This document shows, piece by piece, positions 1-4,982 of a stretch of 10,712 nt of DNA; the stretch's first letter is position 1, and every line of letters starts with the position of its first letter. The DNA comes from an uncultured Lachnospiraceae bacterium (lineage in GTDB: Bacteria; Bacillota; Clostridia; Lachnospirales; Lachnospiraceae), in contig CADBTO010000135.1 in the NCBI GenBank assembly GCA_902797565.1, forward strand, positions 1-10,712, read 5' to 3'. Position numbers and translations under genes: made by a program. Under the pieces are notes generated by a model. The model was given only the letters and a program-made list of their open reading frames with translations, was not told where the DNA came from and ran no database searches.

Positions 1-509
1 GAAAGGAACGCCGCAGGCTCCGGCACCCGGATCCCATCCCGATCATAAAGATACAGAAAACCGTCCACCTCGCGCTCCACCACTTCCAGCCGTTTCGAAA
101 CAGCCTTGCAAAGCTTGCTCTTCCTGCCGCCCGAAAAAACGGCACGCACCCGGTAGCTATATGTCCTGCCATACAACAGCCCGCGGTCTGTGAACTGATG
201 CCGCTCCCCTTCCACTTCTCCTGCCTTCCTGTACGTTCCCTTTTCAGCCTTTTTATAGATCTGGTACGCCTTTGCCCCCTGCACCCGGATCCAGGAGACC
301 CGAATGGCATCCTCAGACAAAAGCTCCGCAGTCCGGATCGACGGGATCGCGTTCTGCAGGTCTGCCTGCAGATCCTGCGCTTCCCGCAGCTCCACCGGCC
401 GGATTCCATCCGCAAGGGGCATGGCTTGGAGCAATGCCAGCAGGATGATGAGTATGATAGAACCCATGCCAGTCAGCCCCCACCAGACTGCCGGAACTGT
501 TTTTTTCAC
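1..509 (-). CDS. Secreted or membrane-anchored fibronectin-III-like protein (5' part, truncated by window edge)
   Basis: An open frame reads from a GTG at 507-509 to the window edge, giving about 169 residues with no stop. Residues 1-7 are basic (VKKTVPA) and residues 8-30 form a hydrophobic segment (GSIILIILLALLQAM at its core), so this is a signal peptide or membrane anchor. Residues about 60-130 resemble a fibronectin type III fold: the stretches IRVSWIRVQGAKAYQIYKK and YGRTYSYRVRAV carry the usual Trp and Tyr of its beta strands. An in-frame GTG nine bases upstream is an alternative start; a G-rich stretch (GGGGTGG) lies just before 509 and favours the GTG chosen. No ATG start is available near the signal sequence. 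The protein is probably displayed or secreted, but its function cannot be assigned because the C-terminal part is outside the window. Confidence 0.72.
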   Translation of the reverse strand, partial: MKKTVPAVWWGLTGMGSIILIILLALLQAMPLADGIRPVELREAQDLQADLQNAIPSIRTAELLSEDAIRVSWIRVQGAKAYQIYKKAEKGTYRKAGEVEGERHQFTDRGLLYGRTYSYRVRAVFSGGRKSKLCKAVSKRLEVVEREVDGFLYLYDRDGIRVPEPAAFL

Positions 510-531
510 TGCCGCCACCCCGCTTTCCAAA

Positions 532-537
532 ATTATA
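532..537 (-). promoter_or_regulatory. Possible -10 element for the FnIII-like gene
   Basis: The minus strand reads TATAAT here, about 23 bases before the GTG start, which would give a very short leader. No convincing -35 lies 16-18 bases further upstream, so the call rests on the -10 box alone. Confidence 0.3.
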
Positions 538-557
538 TACTTTTTTTACGAAAATAC

Positions 558-586
558 TTGATTTTTCGAATTTTACGCATTAAAAT
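558..586 (+). promoter_or_regulatory. Predicted promoter of the antisense (antitoxin) RNA
   Basis: TTGATT at 558-563 and TAAAAT at 581-586 are separated by exactly 17 bases. They match the sigma-A consensus at 4/6 and 5/6. Transcription would begin near 593 and run toward, and antisense to, the 3' part of the small toxin-like gene. The -35 lies inside a weak AT-rich inverted repeat (CGAAAA at 549-554, TTTTCG at 563-568). Confidence 0.5.
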
Positions 587-592
587 AGACAC

Positions 593-679
593 AGTTGGAG
601 TGCTTCGTAGACGGTACAGCCCGAACGTGATATCGAGACCACCTTCTAAATTTGGGCTTTAGAAGCGGTCATTTCTTTT
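593..679 (+). ncRNA. Predicted antisense antitoxin RNA of about 87 nt
   Basis: This plus-strand RNA is inferred from a promoter at 558-586 and a U-tract terminator ending near 679. It would be complementary to the last few codons, stop codon and 3' untranslated region of the minus-strand peptide gene at 659-757. Known type I modules of Gram-positive bacteria (txpA/RatA, bsrG/SR4) have this convergent arrangement with 3'-end overlap. The terminator loop (651-657, TTTGGGC) is by construction complementary to the GCCCAAA loop of the sense hairpin, so a loop-loop contact could start pairing. No coding frame of note lies in it. The RNA is predicted from signals only. Confidence 0.5.
637..679 (+). 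terminator. Intrinsic terminator of the antisense RNA, overlapping the toxin stop codon
   Basis: The stem pairs GACC (637-640) with GGTC (667-670) and TTCTAAA (644-650) with TTTAGAA (658-664), with a small internal loop and a 7-base apical loop. ATTTCTTTT follows on the plus strand. The toxin stop codon (659-661) lies inside the stem. The same hairpin forms in the toxin mRNA, but no U-tract follows it on the minus strand, so it is a better terminator for the antisense RNA than for the toxin mRNA. Confidence 0.6.
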
Positions 680-757
680 GCCGAACCGATATCCGAGTTC
701 GAAGATCGCAATCGTATATGTTACGAGCGTCATCAAATCAAATATACTGATGTCCAT
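659..757 (-). CDS. Small hydrophobic peptide, putative holin-like type I toxin
   Basis: ATG at 755-757 opens a 32-codon frame ending in TAA at 659-661. The peptide starts MDISIFD, has a hydrophobic stretch LMTLVTYTIAIFEL (about residues 8-21) and ends in a charged tail (GKRNDRF). One membrane helix followed by a basic tail is the pattern of the short putative holin-like/TxpA-BsrG-type toxins of Firmicutes. A very strong SD (AAGGAGGGGG) sits five bases before the ATG. A near-consensus promoter lies 130 bases upstream, and a predicted antisense RNA converges on its 3' end. By family, such a peptide would insert in and damage the cell membrane when its mRNA escapes the antisense RNA; here that is inferred from architecture and peptide type. 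The gene is shorter than most annotation cut-offs. A small membrane regulator is the main alternative. Confidence 0.72.
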   Translation of the reverse strand: MDISIFDLMTLVTYTIAIFELGYRFGKRNDRF

Positions 758-764
758 AGCACCC

Positions 765-796
765 CCTCCTTTCGATTGGATTTTTACCTCCTTTCG
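765..796 (-). promoter_or_regulatory. Tandem Shine-Dalgarno-like repeats in the toxin leader
   Basis: On the minus strand CGAAAGGAGG occurs twice, at 765-774 and 787-796, exactly 22 bases apart. The first is the toxin SD. The second has no ATG, GTG or TTG at a usable distance. It could be a ribosome standby site or part of a structure controlling toxin translation. Confidence 0.5.
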
Positions 797-834
797 TCGG
801 AATTGGGGCTGTTACCGCCTACCGTCGTATTGTT

Positions 835-856
835 CCCAGTAGCTTATGTTACTGGG
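835..856. other. Hairpin in the toxin mRNA leader
   Basis: CCCAGTA (835-841) and TACTGGG (850-856) form a perfect 7-bp inverted repeat with an 8-base loop. In the toxin transcript it would lie near the 5' end, where it could protect the mRNA or fold the leader. On the plus strand TCTACTTTTT follows, so a plus-strand terminator role is possible. Confidence 0.5.
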
Positions 857-889
857 TCTACTTTTTCACTCTACTGTGCCTATCCATTT

Positions 890-917
890 ATTATACAGAT
901 TTCAAACCGGATTTCAA
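890..917 (-). promoter_or_regulatory. Promoter of the small toxin-like gene
   Basis: The minus strand carries TTGAAA (912-917) and a perfect TATAAT (890-895) with a 16-base spacer. The predicted start near 883 gives a leader of about 125 nt, unusually long for a 32-codon gene but typical of type I toxin mRNAs. Confidence 0.65.
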
Positions 918-951
918 GCTTCTTTTATGATTCGAAGATCCAGATAATCCA

Positions 952-984
952 AAGAACCGGAGCAGCCTCGCTGCCCCGGTTCTT
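952..984. terminator. Hairpin, probable terminator of the transketolase operon
   Basis: AAGAACCGG (952-960) pairs with CCGGTTCTT (976-984), and inside it GCAGC (962-966) pairs with GCTGC (970-974) around a CTC loop, leaving one mismatch. It lies 70 bases past the transketolase C-subunit stop. On the minus strand only TTTGGATT follows; on the plus strand CTTTCTTCTT follows. It is a strong stem with a modest U-tract either way and also separates the operon from the toxin promoter. Confidence 0.55.
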
Positions 985-1054
985 CTTTCTTCTTGCACCC
1001 GCGTTATCATTGGCGTGTCTTAATCTTTTCTGCCGCTTCATGATAGCGCATAGA

Positions 1055-1993
1055 TTACGCAAACGCTTTGATCTGCTTGTAAATCCCTTCCGCATCCAGT
1101 TCATACTTATGCAGGAGCTCTGCCGCCGGGCCAGACTCGCCGAACTTGTCATAGACGCCGATCCGCTTGAGCAGGGTCGGGCATTTCTCAGACAGGCACT
1201 CTGCCACAGCACCGCCCAGACCACCAATCACGCTGTGCTCCTCTACGGTCACAACTTTCCCGGTCTTCTTCGCAGATGCAAGCACCAGTTCCTCATCCAG
1301 CGGCTTGATCGTGCAGATGTTGATGACTTCTGCATCCACGCCGTCCGCTGCCAGCTTTTCTGCTGCTTCAACAGCCGGAGCCACGCAAAGGCCATTGGCA
1401 ATAATCGTGATATCTTTGCCCTCGCGGAGCACCGTCCCTTTGCCAATTTCAAACTTGTAATCATCCCCACCATTGATGACCGGAACCGCTGCACGGCCAA
1501 AGCGGATATAAACCGGGCCGTCATATTCCAGTGCTGCGCGTACTGCTGCCTTCGCTTCCACGTCATCTGCCGGACACATCACCACCATACCGGGAATTGT
1601 CCGCATCAGCGCCAGATCCTCCAGGCACTGGTGGGAAGCGCCGTCCTCACCAACGGAAATCCCTGCATGGGTCGCTCCGATCTTCACATTCAGATGCGGA
1701 TAACCAATGGAATTACGCACCTGCTCAAACGCACGTCCTGCCGCAAACATTGCAAACGTGCTGGCAAACGGGATCTTCCCGGTCGCTGCCAGTCCTGCCG
1801 CAATCGACATCATATTCCCTTCTGCGATCCCGCAGTCAATATGCCGATCCGGATATGCTTTCTTGAAAATCCCTGTCTTTGTTGCCCCTGCCAGGTCTGC
1901 GTCCAATACTACGAGCTGCGGGAACTCATCCGCCAGCTCCACCAACGCATTTCCATAACTTTCCCTGGTCGCAATCTTCTTTACTTCGCTCAT
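1055..1993 (-). CDS. Transketolase, C-terminal subunit
   Basis: This 312-residue protein is the pyrimidine-binding plus C-terminal half of a transketolase, encoded separately as in many Clostridia and archaea. With the N-terminal subunit it moves two-carbon ketol units from D-xylulose-5-phosphate to ribose-5-phosphate or erythrose-4-phosphate in the cytoplasm. The stretch IDCGIAEGNMMSIAAGLAATG contains Glu58, at the place of the catalytic glutamate that activates the thiamine ring. GATHAGISVGEDGASHQ (about 106-122) is the substrate-binding loop of the family. The C-terminal domain (about 190-312) includes TVEEHSVIGGLGGAVAE. Its ATG overlaps the stop of the N-subunit gene by four bases (ATGA), so translation is coupled and the subunits should be made in equal amounts. 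A 1-deoxyxylulose-5-phosphate synthase is unlikely given the two-gene layout and the N-subunit sequence. Confidence 0.93.
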   Translation of the reverse strand: MSEVKKIATRESYGNALVELADEFPQLVVLDADLAGATKTGIFKKAYPDRHIDCGIAEGNMMSIAAGLAATGKIPFASTFAMFAAGRAFEQVRNSIGYPHLNVKIGATHAGISVGEDGASHQCLEDLALMRTIPGMVVMCPADDVEAKAAVRAALEYDGPVYIRFGRAAVPVINGGDDYKFEIGKGTVLREGKDITIIANGLCVAPAVEAAEKLAADGVDAEVINICTIKPLDEELVLASAKKTGKVVTVEEHSVIGGLGGAVAECLSEKCPTLLKRIGVYDKFGESGPAAELLHKYELDAEGIYKQIKAFA

Positions 1994-2817
1994 AGTGCTT
2001 CCCCCGCTTTCGTTAATTCATCCATTGCCTGCGCATACTGCTGATCATTCGGTGCCACGCCATGCCAGCCCACCTGGTTCTCCATGAAGGAAACACCTTT
2101 CCCTTTGGTTGTTTTCGCGATAATCGCCGTCGGCTGCCCTTTTGTCTGCTTCGCCTCATCGAATGCCTTTGCGATCTGGTCGAAATCATGCCCATCGATC
2201 TGGATCACATGGAAGCCAAACGCTTTGAATTTCTCGTCAATCGGATAGGGGGAATTGACCTCTTCCACCGTACCATCAATCTGAAGATTGTTATTGTCTA
2301 CTATGACACAGAGGTTGTCAAGCTTCTTCGCAGCTGCGAACATTGACGCTTCCCAGACCTGTCCTTCCTGAAGCTCTCCATCGCCCAAAAGCGTATAAAC
2401 ACGCCACGATTCTCCTGATAATTTTGCAGAAAGTGCCATCCCGGTTGCAACCGATACACCCTGTCCCAGGGAACCAGAACTCATATCCACACCCGGCAGA
2501 TAGTGCATCGAAGGATGCCCCTGCAGACGGGCACCTGTATGGCGGAAGGTCTCCAGCTCTTTCTTCTCAAAGAAGCCCCTCTCTGCCATCGCCGCATAAA
2601 GCCCCGGGCAGGTATGTCCCTTGGACAATACGAAACGGTCCCGGTCAGCCTTCTTCGGATCCGCCGGATCCACATTCATTTCTACCATGTAAAGATAGGT
2701 ATAAAGATCCGCCGCCGAAAGCGCCCCACCCGGATGCCCGGACTTCGCGCTATGGACTTCTGTCACGATCCCTTTCCGGACGCTGTTTGCATGTTTCTGC
2801 AATTCTTTTGTATCCAC
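1990..2817 (-). CDS. Transketolase, N-terminal (thiamine diphosphate-binding) subunit
   Basis: This 275-residue protein is the pyrophosphate-binding half of a split transketolase. The thiamine diphosphate/Mg motif runs from GDGE (about 145-148) to the DNNN at 174-177. Conserved histidines are seen in SGHPGGALS (His28), SKGHT (His68) and GHPSMH (His101), matching residues that contact the cofactor or sugar phosphate in transketolases. The start is GTG at 2815-2817: a full AAGGAGG lies eight bases upstream and no better ATG is nearby. The gene follows the araD-like gene after a 285-bp repeat-filled gap and overlaps the C-subunit by four bases. Function requires both subunits. Confidence is high for the family and pairing; the substrate range in this organism is inferred. 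Confidence 0.93.
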   Translation of the reverse strand: MDTKELQKHANSVRKGIVTEVHSAKSGHPGGALSAADLYTYLYMVEMNVDPADPKKADRDRFVLSKGHTCPGLYAAMAERGFFEKKELETFRHTGARLQGHPSMHYLPGVDMSSGSLGQGVSVATGMALSAKLSGESWRVYTLLGDGELQEGQVWEASMFAAAKKLDNLCVIVDNNNLQIDGTVEEVNSPYPIDEKFKAFGFHVIQIDGHDFDQIAKAFDEAKQTKGQPTAIIAKTTKGKGVSFMENQVGWHGVAPNDQQYAQAMDELTKAGEAL

Positions 2818-2833
2818 TTTTCGAACCTCCTTA

Positions 2834-2917
2834 TGTTAGAACTCCTTGGTGTGCGCACACATTCCGGCAGCGCGGTCCATTTTCGCAGCTTCGCTGCTCA
2901 AATACACCGCTTCTGTG
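2834..2917. repeat. 84-bp direct repeat, copy 1
   Basis: This copy is identical to 2992-3075 except at one base (T at 2852, C at 3010), with an offset of 158 bases. It contains a perfect palindrome GTGTGCGCACAC (2849-2860) and a small hairpin GCAGC-TTC-GCTGC (2885-2897). It ends just upstream of the SD of the transketolase N-subunit gene. It looks like an extragenic repetitive element rather than coding DNA. Confidence 0.9.
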
Positions 2918-2991
2918 ACTCCGTGAGGATGCGACGGCTCCGCCGTCGAACCTCACTACGTCCGGCGTTGCAGCGCACAGTCGGAGTTTTT
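2918..2991. other. Nested hairpin between the two 84-bp repeats
   Basis: Three nested inverted repeats share one axis: ACTCC (2918-2922) with GGAGT (2983-2987), GTGAGG (2923-2928) with CCTCAC (2951-2956), and CGACGGC (2932-2938) with GCCGTCG (2942-2948) around a TCC loop. T residues follow on the plus strand (2987-2992). On the minus strand, the direction of the operon, no U-tract follows, so it is more likely an RNA-stability or attenuation structure, or a repeat-element core, than an operon terminator. Confidence 0.7.
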
Positions 2992-3075
2992 TGTTAGAAC
3001 TCCTTGGTGCGCGCACACATTCCGGCAGCGCGGTCCATTTTCGCAGCTTCGCTGCTCAAATACACCGCTTCTGTG
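2992..3075. repeat. 84-bp direct repeat, copy 2
   Basis: This is the second copy of the element at 2834-2917, differing at one base. The change turns the 12-bp palindrome of copy 1 into GTGCGCGCAC (3007-3016), which is still self-complementary. It lies 27 bases past the stop codon of the araD-like gene, so the two copies and their core fill nearly the whole intercistronic gap. Confidence 0.9.
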
Positions 3076-3102
3076 GCATGGCGCACACCAATTTTCCGCA
3101 CT

Positions 3103-3795
3103 TTACTGCCCATAATAGGCATTTGCGCCATGTTTTCTATAATAATGCTTGTCCTGGAGTACCTGAGGGGCCGGAGCCACTTTCGGATTGATCAGCTCAG
3201 TCCGGAATGCCATTTTTGCCACTTCTTCCAGCACCACAGCAGAATGCACCGCATCCTCCGCGTCCTTCCCCCAGGCAAACGGCCCATGGTTCTTGCACAG
3301 TACTGCGGACACCGCTTCCGGATCCTTATTCAAACGTGCGAACTCATCCACAATCAGCTTCCCGGTATTCTTTTCATACCCGGCATCAATCTCTTCCCCC
3401 GTCAGCACGCGCAGGCAAGGAACTTCCCCATAATAGTAATCCGCATGCGTGGTGCCATAGCAGGGAATATCCCTGCCTGCCTGAGCCCAGCTCGTCGCAA
3501 AAGACGAATGCGTATGTACCACACCACCAATACTATCCCAGTTCTTGTACAGCCATGCATGTGTCGCTGTATCTGAAGAAGGATTCATGCTGCCTTCCAC
3601 TTTCTGCCCGTCAAAAGCCACCACCACCATATCTTCCGGCTTCAGATCCTCATACGGCACGCCACTGGGCTTGATCACGAATAGTTTCTGCTCCCGATCC
3701 ACAGCACTGACATTTCCCCATGTGAATGTCACCAGTCCATATTTCGGCAGAAGCATATTCGCCTCATACACTTTTTGCTTCAGTTCCTCAAGCAT
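3103..3795 (-). CDS. araD: L-ribulose-5-phosphate 4-epimerase (AraD/UlaF/SgbE family, class II aldolase fold)
   Basis: This cytoplasmic enzyme interconverts L-ribulose-5-phosphate and D-xylulose-5-phosphate in L-arabinose or L-ascorbate use. It has 230 residues, the usual family length (E. coli AraD has 231). The zinc ligands are visible as HTHS (His94 and His96) and NHGPFAWG (His170). Asp75 (NPSSD), Asp119 (GTTHADY) and the C-terminal YY (227-228) match the catalytic residues of E. coli AraD with a shift of one. The start is the ATG at 3793-3795, with GGAGG eight bases upstream; an in-frame TTG five codons earlier overlaps that SD and is rejected. The gene heads a minus-strand operon with the two transketolase genes, which use its product. 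Its promoter has twin inverted repeats suggesting a repressor. No arabinose kinase or isomerase gene is in view, so AraD, UlaF and SgbE roles cannot be separated. Confidence 0.9.
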   Translation of the reverse strand: MLEELKQKVYEANMLLPKYGLVTFTWGNVSAVDREQKLFVIKPSGVPYEDLKPEDMVVVAFDGQKVEGSMNPSSDTATHAWLYKNWDSIGGVVHTHSSFATSWAQAGRDIPCYGTTHADYYYGEVPCLRVLTGEEIDAGYEKNTGKLIVDEFARLNKDPEAVSAVLCKNHGPFAWGKDAEDAVHSAVVLEEVAKMAFRTELINPKVAPAPQVLQDKHYYRKHGANAYYGQ

Positions 3796-3837
3796 TCCTT
3801 CATCCTCCAAGACGATCTACAATTTTTTCACTACAAC

Positions 3838-3870
3838 TTTAGATGAATCTATATTTTAGACCGATCTAAA
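3838..3870. promoter_or_regulatory. Twin operator-like inverted repeats at the araD promoter
   Basis: TTTAGA-TGAA-TCTATA (3838-3853) and TTTAGA-CCGA-TCTAAA (3855-3870) share the same half-site and a 4-base centre. They are 17 bases apart, so on nearly the same face of the helix. The second is a perfect 6-bp inverted repeat placed from about +4 to +20 of the predicted araD transcript. A weaker third match, AGACGATCTA, lies at 3810-3819. The position suits a repressor blocking initiation or elongation. The regulator is not in the window, and the repeat does not match the B. subtilis AraR operator as I know it. Confidence 0.6.
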
Positions 3871-3880
3871 CTACTTTATC

Positions 3881-3909
3881 ATTGTACATACTCTTTGTGC
3901 AAATTGCAA
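3881..3909 (-). promoter_or_regulatory. Promoter of the araD-transketolase operon
   Basis: The minus strand reads TTGCAA (3904-3909), 17 bases, then TACAAT (3881-3886), with predicted start near 3874. The matches are 4/6 and 5/6 to sigma-A boxes. The leader of about 80 nt includes the twin inverted repeats. Confidence 0.6.
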
Positions 3910-4001
3910 GTAGTTTTTACAATTATAGACTATATCCTTTTGTTTTTGTATTTTCAAGCATAAATCCATGATAATTCTCAAAAATCTTTGAAAAAAACCT
4001 A

Positions 4002-4030
4002 TTTACTATTCTCCATCTATGTACTATACT
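4002..4030 (+). promoter_or_regulatory. Promoter of rpe
   Basis: TTTACT (4002-4007) and TATACT (4025-4030) are separated by 17 bases, with 4/6 and 5/6 matches to sigma-A boxes. Transcription would start near 4037 and give a leader of about 95 nt. Confidence 0.6.
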
Positions 4031-4130
4031 GTTCATATTTATTGCTTACAGGATGCCCGTCCTGCCGGAATCCAGGAAGAACGCTGCCAGAATTCACGGC
4101 GAACGGGGTTTTTATGAGGAGAATGAATCA

Positions 4131-4793
4131 ATGAGCAAACTTTCCGTCTCCGTATTGTCCGCTGATTTTTCAAAACTTGGTGCCGATTGCAGGGAAGTCC
4201 TCGACGCAGGCGCGGACATGATCCATTTTGATGTCATGGATGGACATTTTGTTGACAACCTGAGTTTCGGACTGCCTGTACTAAAAAGCCTCCGTAAGGC
4301 TCTGCCGGACGCATACTTTGACGTTCATCTGATGATCACCAGCCCGTTGGAGTTCATCATGGAATTTGTCGAAGCCGGAGCAAACTGCATCACCTTCCAT
4401 GTCGAGGCATCCAACAGCATCCGCTGCACCGTTGCAGCGATCAAGGCATTTGGCTGCGACGTAGGCCTCGCTGTCAATCCGAACACACCGGTGGAAGCGG
4501 TCTTCCCCTTCCTGTATGACCTCACAATCATCCTGGTCATGAGCGTGAAGCCGGGACACGCCGGGCAGAAGTTCCATCCCCAGACTCCCATCAAGCTGCG
4601 GAAGCTGAAAGCGGAATGCGTGAAACGGGGCATCGACCCGCTGATTTCCGTCGATGGCGGCATTAAAATAGAAAATACCGCGCCGCTGTGCATTGATTCC
4701 GGTGCAAATCTTCTGGTTGCAGGCAGCGCGATTTTTGATGCCCCCGACCGCGTGGAGGCAGTCCATGCATTCAAAGCCTTAAAGAAGAACTAA
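4131..4793 (+). CDS. rpe: Ribulose-phosphate 3-epimerase (variant phosphate loop)
   Basis: This 220-residue TIM-barrel enzyme is expected to interconvert D-ribulose-5-phosphate and D-xylulose-5-phosphate in the pentose phosphate pathway. Metal-site residues of the family are present: Ser10 region VLSADFSKLGAD, His32 and Asp34 in IHFDVMDGHFV, His66 in DVHLM, and Asp175 in SVDGGI. The start is the ATG at 4131, with AGGAG eight bases upstream; an in-frame ATG at 4053 would add 26 residues absent from the family. The loop usually written SVNPGFGGQ reads SVKPGHAGQ (about 138-145), with Asn to Lys and Phe to His changes that are unusual. A related ketose-phosphate epimerase activity, such as the allulose-6-phosphate 3-epimerase AlsE, is therefore possible. 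It is divergent from araD, whose product it shares, and is followed by a strong terminator. Confidence 0.88.
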   Translation: MSKLSVSVLSADFSKLGADCREVLDAGADMIHFDVMDGHFVDNLSFGLPVLKSLRKALPDAYFDVHLMITSPLEFIMEFVEAGANCITFHVEASNSIRCTVAAIKAFGCDVGLAVNPNTPVEAVFPFLYDLTIILVMSVKPGHAGQKFHPQTPIKLRKLKAECVKRGIDPLISVDGGIKIENTAPLCIDSGANLLVAGSAIFDAPDRVEAVHAFKALKKN

Positions 4794-4804
4794 TTGCAAT
4801 TGTG

Positions 4805-4880
4805 TAGGGTGTGCAAATCTTCTTACACGCCGCGCGGGGCGTGCACGACTTCGCTTGAAGTTTTCACGAAGCGCGCCCTA
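4805..4880 (+). other. Predicted three-way-junction RNA structure in the rpe 3' untranslated region
   Basis: TAGGGTGTGC (4805-4814) can pair with GCGCGCCCTA (4871-4880) through ten pairs, two of them G-U. Inside are two hairpins: CACGCC/GGCGTG (4826-4831 and 4838-4843) and ACTTC/GAAGT (4848-4852 and 4857-4861). The G-U pairs favour the plus-strand RNA. It lies 11 bases past the rpe stop and 14 before the terminator. It may stabilise the mRNA end or be a degenerate extragenic repeat. Confidence 0.4.
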
Positions 4881-4894
4881 TCGCATAAAAACGC

Positions 4895-4936
4895 AAAAAG
4901 CAGCCCCTGCAAGAAGTAGATAGGGGCTGCTTTTTT
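4895..4936. terminator. Bidirectional intrinsic terminator between rpe and the DUF4230 gene
   Basis: A perfect 14-bp stem, AAAAAGCAGCCCCT (4895-4908) with AGGGGCTGCTTTTT (4922-4935), encloses a 13-base loop. The A-run on one side and T-run on the other let it end both the plus-strand rpe transcript and the minus-strand ammAB-DUF4230 transcript. Confidence 0.93.
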
Positions 4937-4982
4937 CACCAAAAACCATCCATTCGTTTGCTTTTTTCAGAAAATCAGCAGG

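Larger units (their letters stand above)
3796..4130. other. Divergent regulatory region between araD and rpe
   Basis: This 335-base AT-rich region has no credible gene. It holds back-to-back promoters for the minus-strand araD operon and the plus-strand rpe gene, and paired inverted repeats on the araD side. An open frame continuous with rpe begins at 4053, but it lacks an SD and its added residues do not belong to the epimerase family. Confidence 0.75.

Noticed and set aside
198..662. Plus-strand open frames opposite the FnIII-like gene
   Set aside because: They are shadows of the minus-strand gene. Their Pro, Arg and Ser-rich translations match no family, and no SD precedes them.
776..2044. 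A 422-codon open frame on the plus strand
   Set aside because: It is antisense to the transketolase C-subunit. Its translation is rich in Cys, His and Arg with no family resemblance, and it lacks an SD.
2831..3016. A 61-codon minus-strand frame inside the repeats
   Set aside because: It lies in palindromic repeat DNA, has no SD at its start and reads as low-complexity basic sequence. It is probably a spurious translation of the repeat.
2834..3075. CRISPR array suggested by repeated units
   Set aside because: There are only two copies, each is 84 bases long, and the spacer is itself a self-complementary hairpin. No cas genes are in view.
3796..3810. TTG start five codons upstream for the araD-like gene
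   Set aside because: It overlaps the SD of the ATG at 3795, and using the ATG restores the exact family length and residue numbering.
4053..4130. ATG giving rpe 26 extra residues
   Set aside because: No SD precedes it, the added residues are absent from the family, and a good SD precedes the ATG at 4131.
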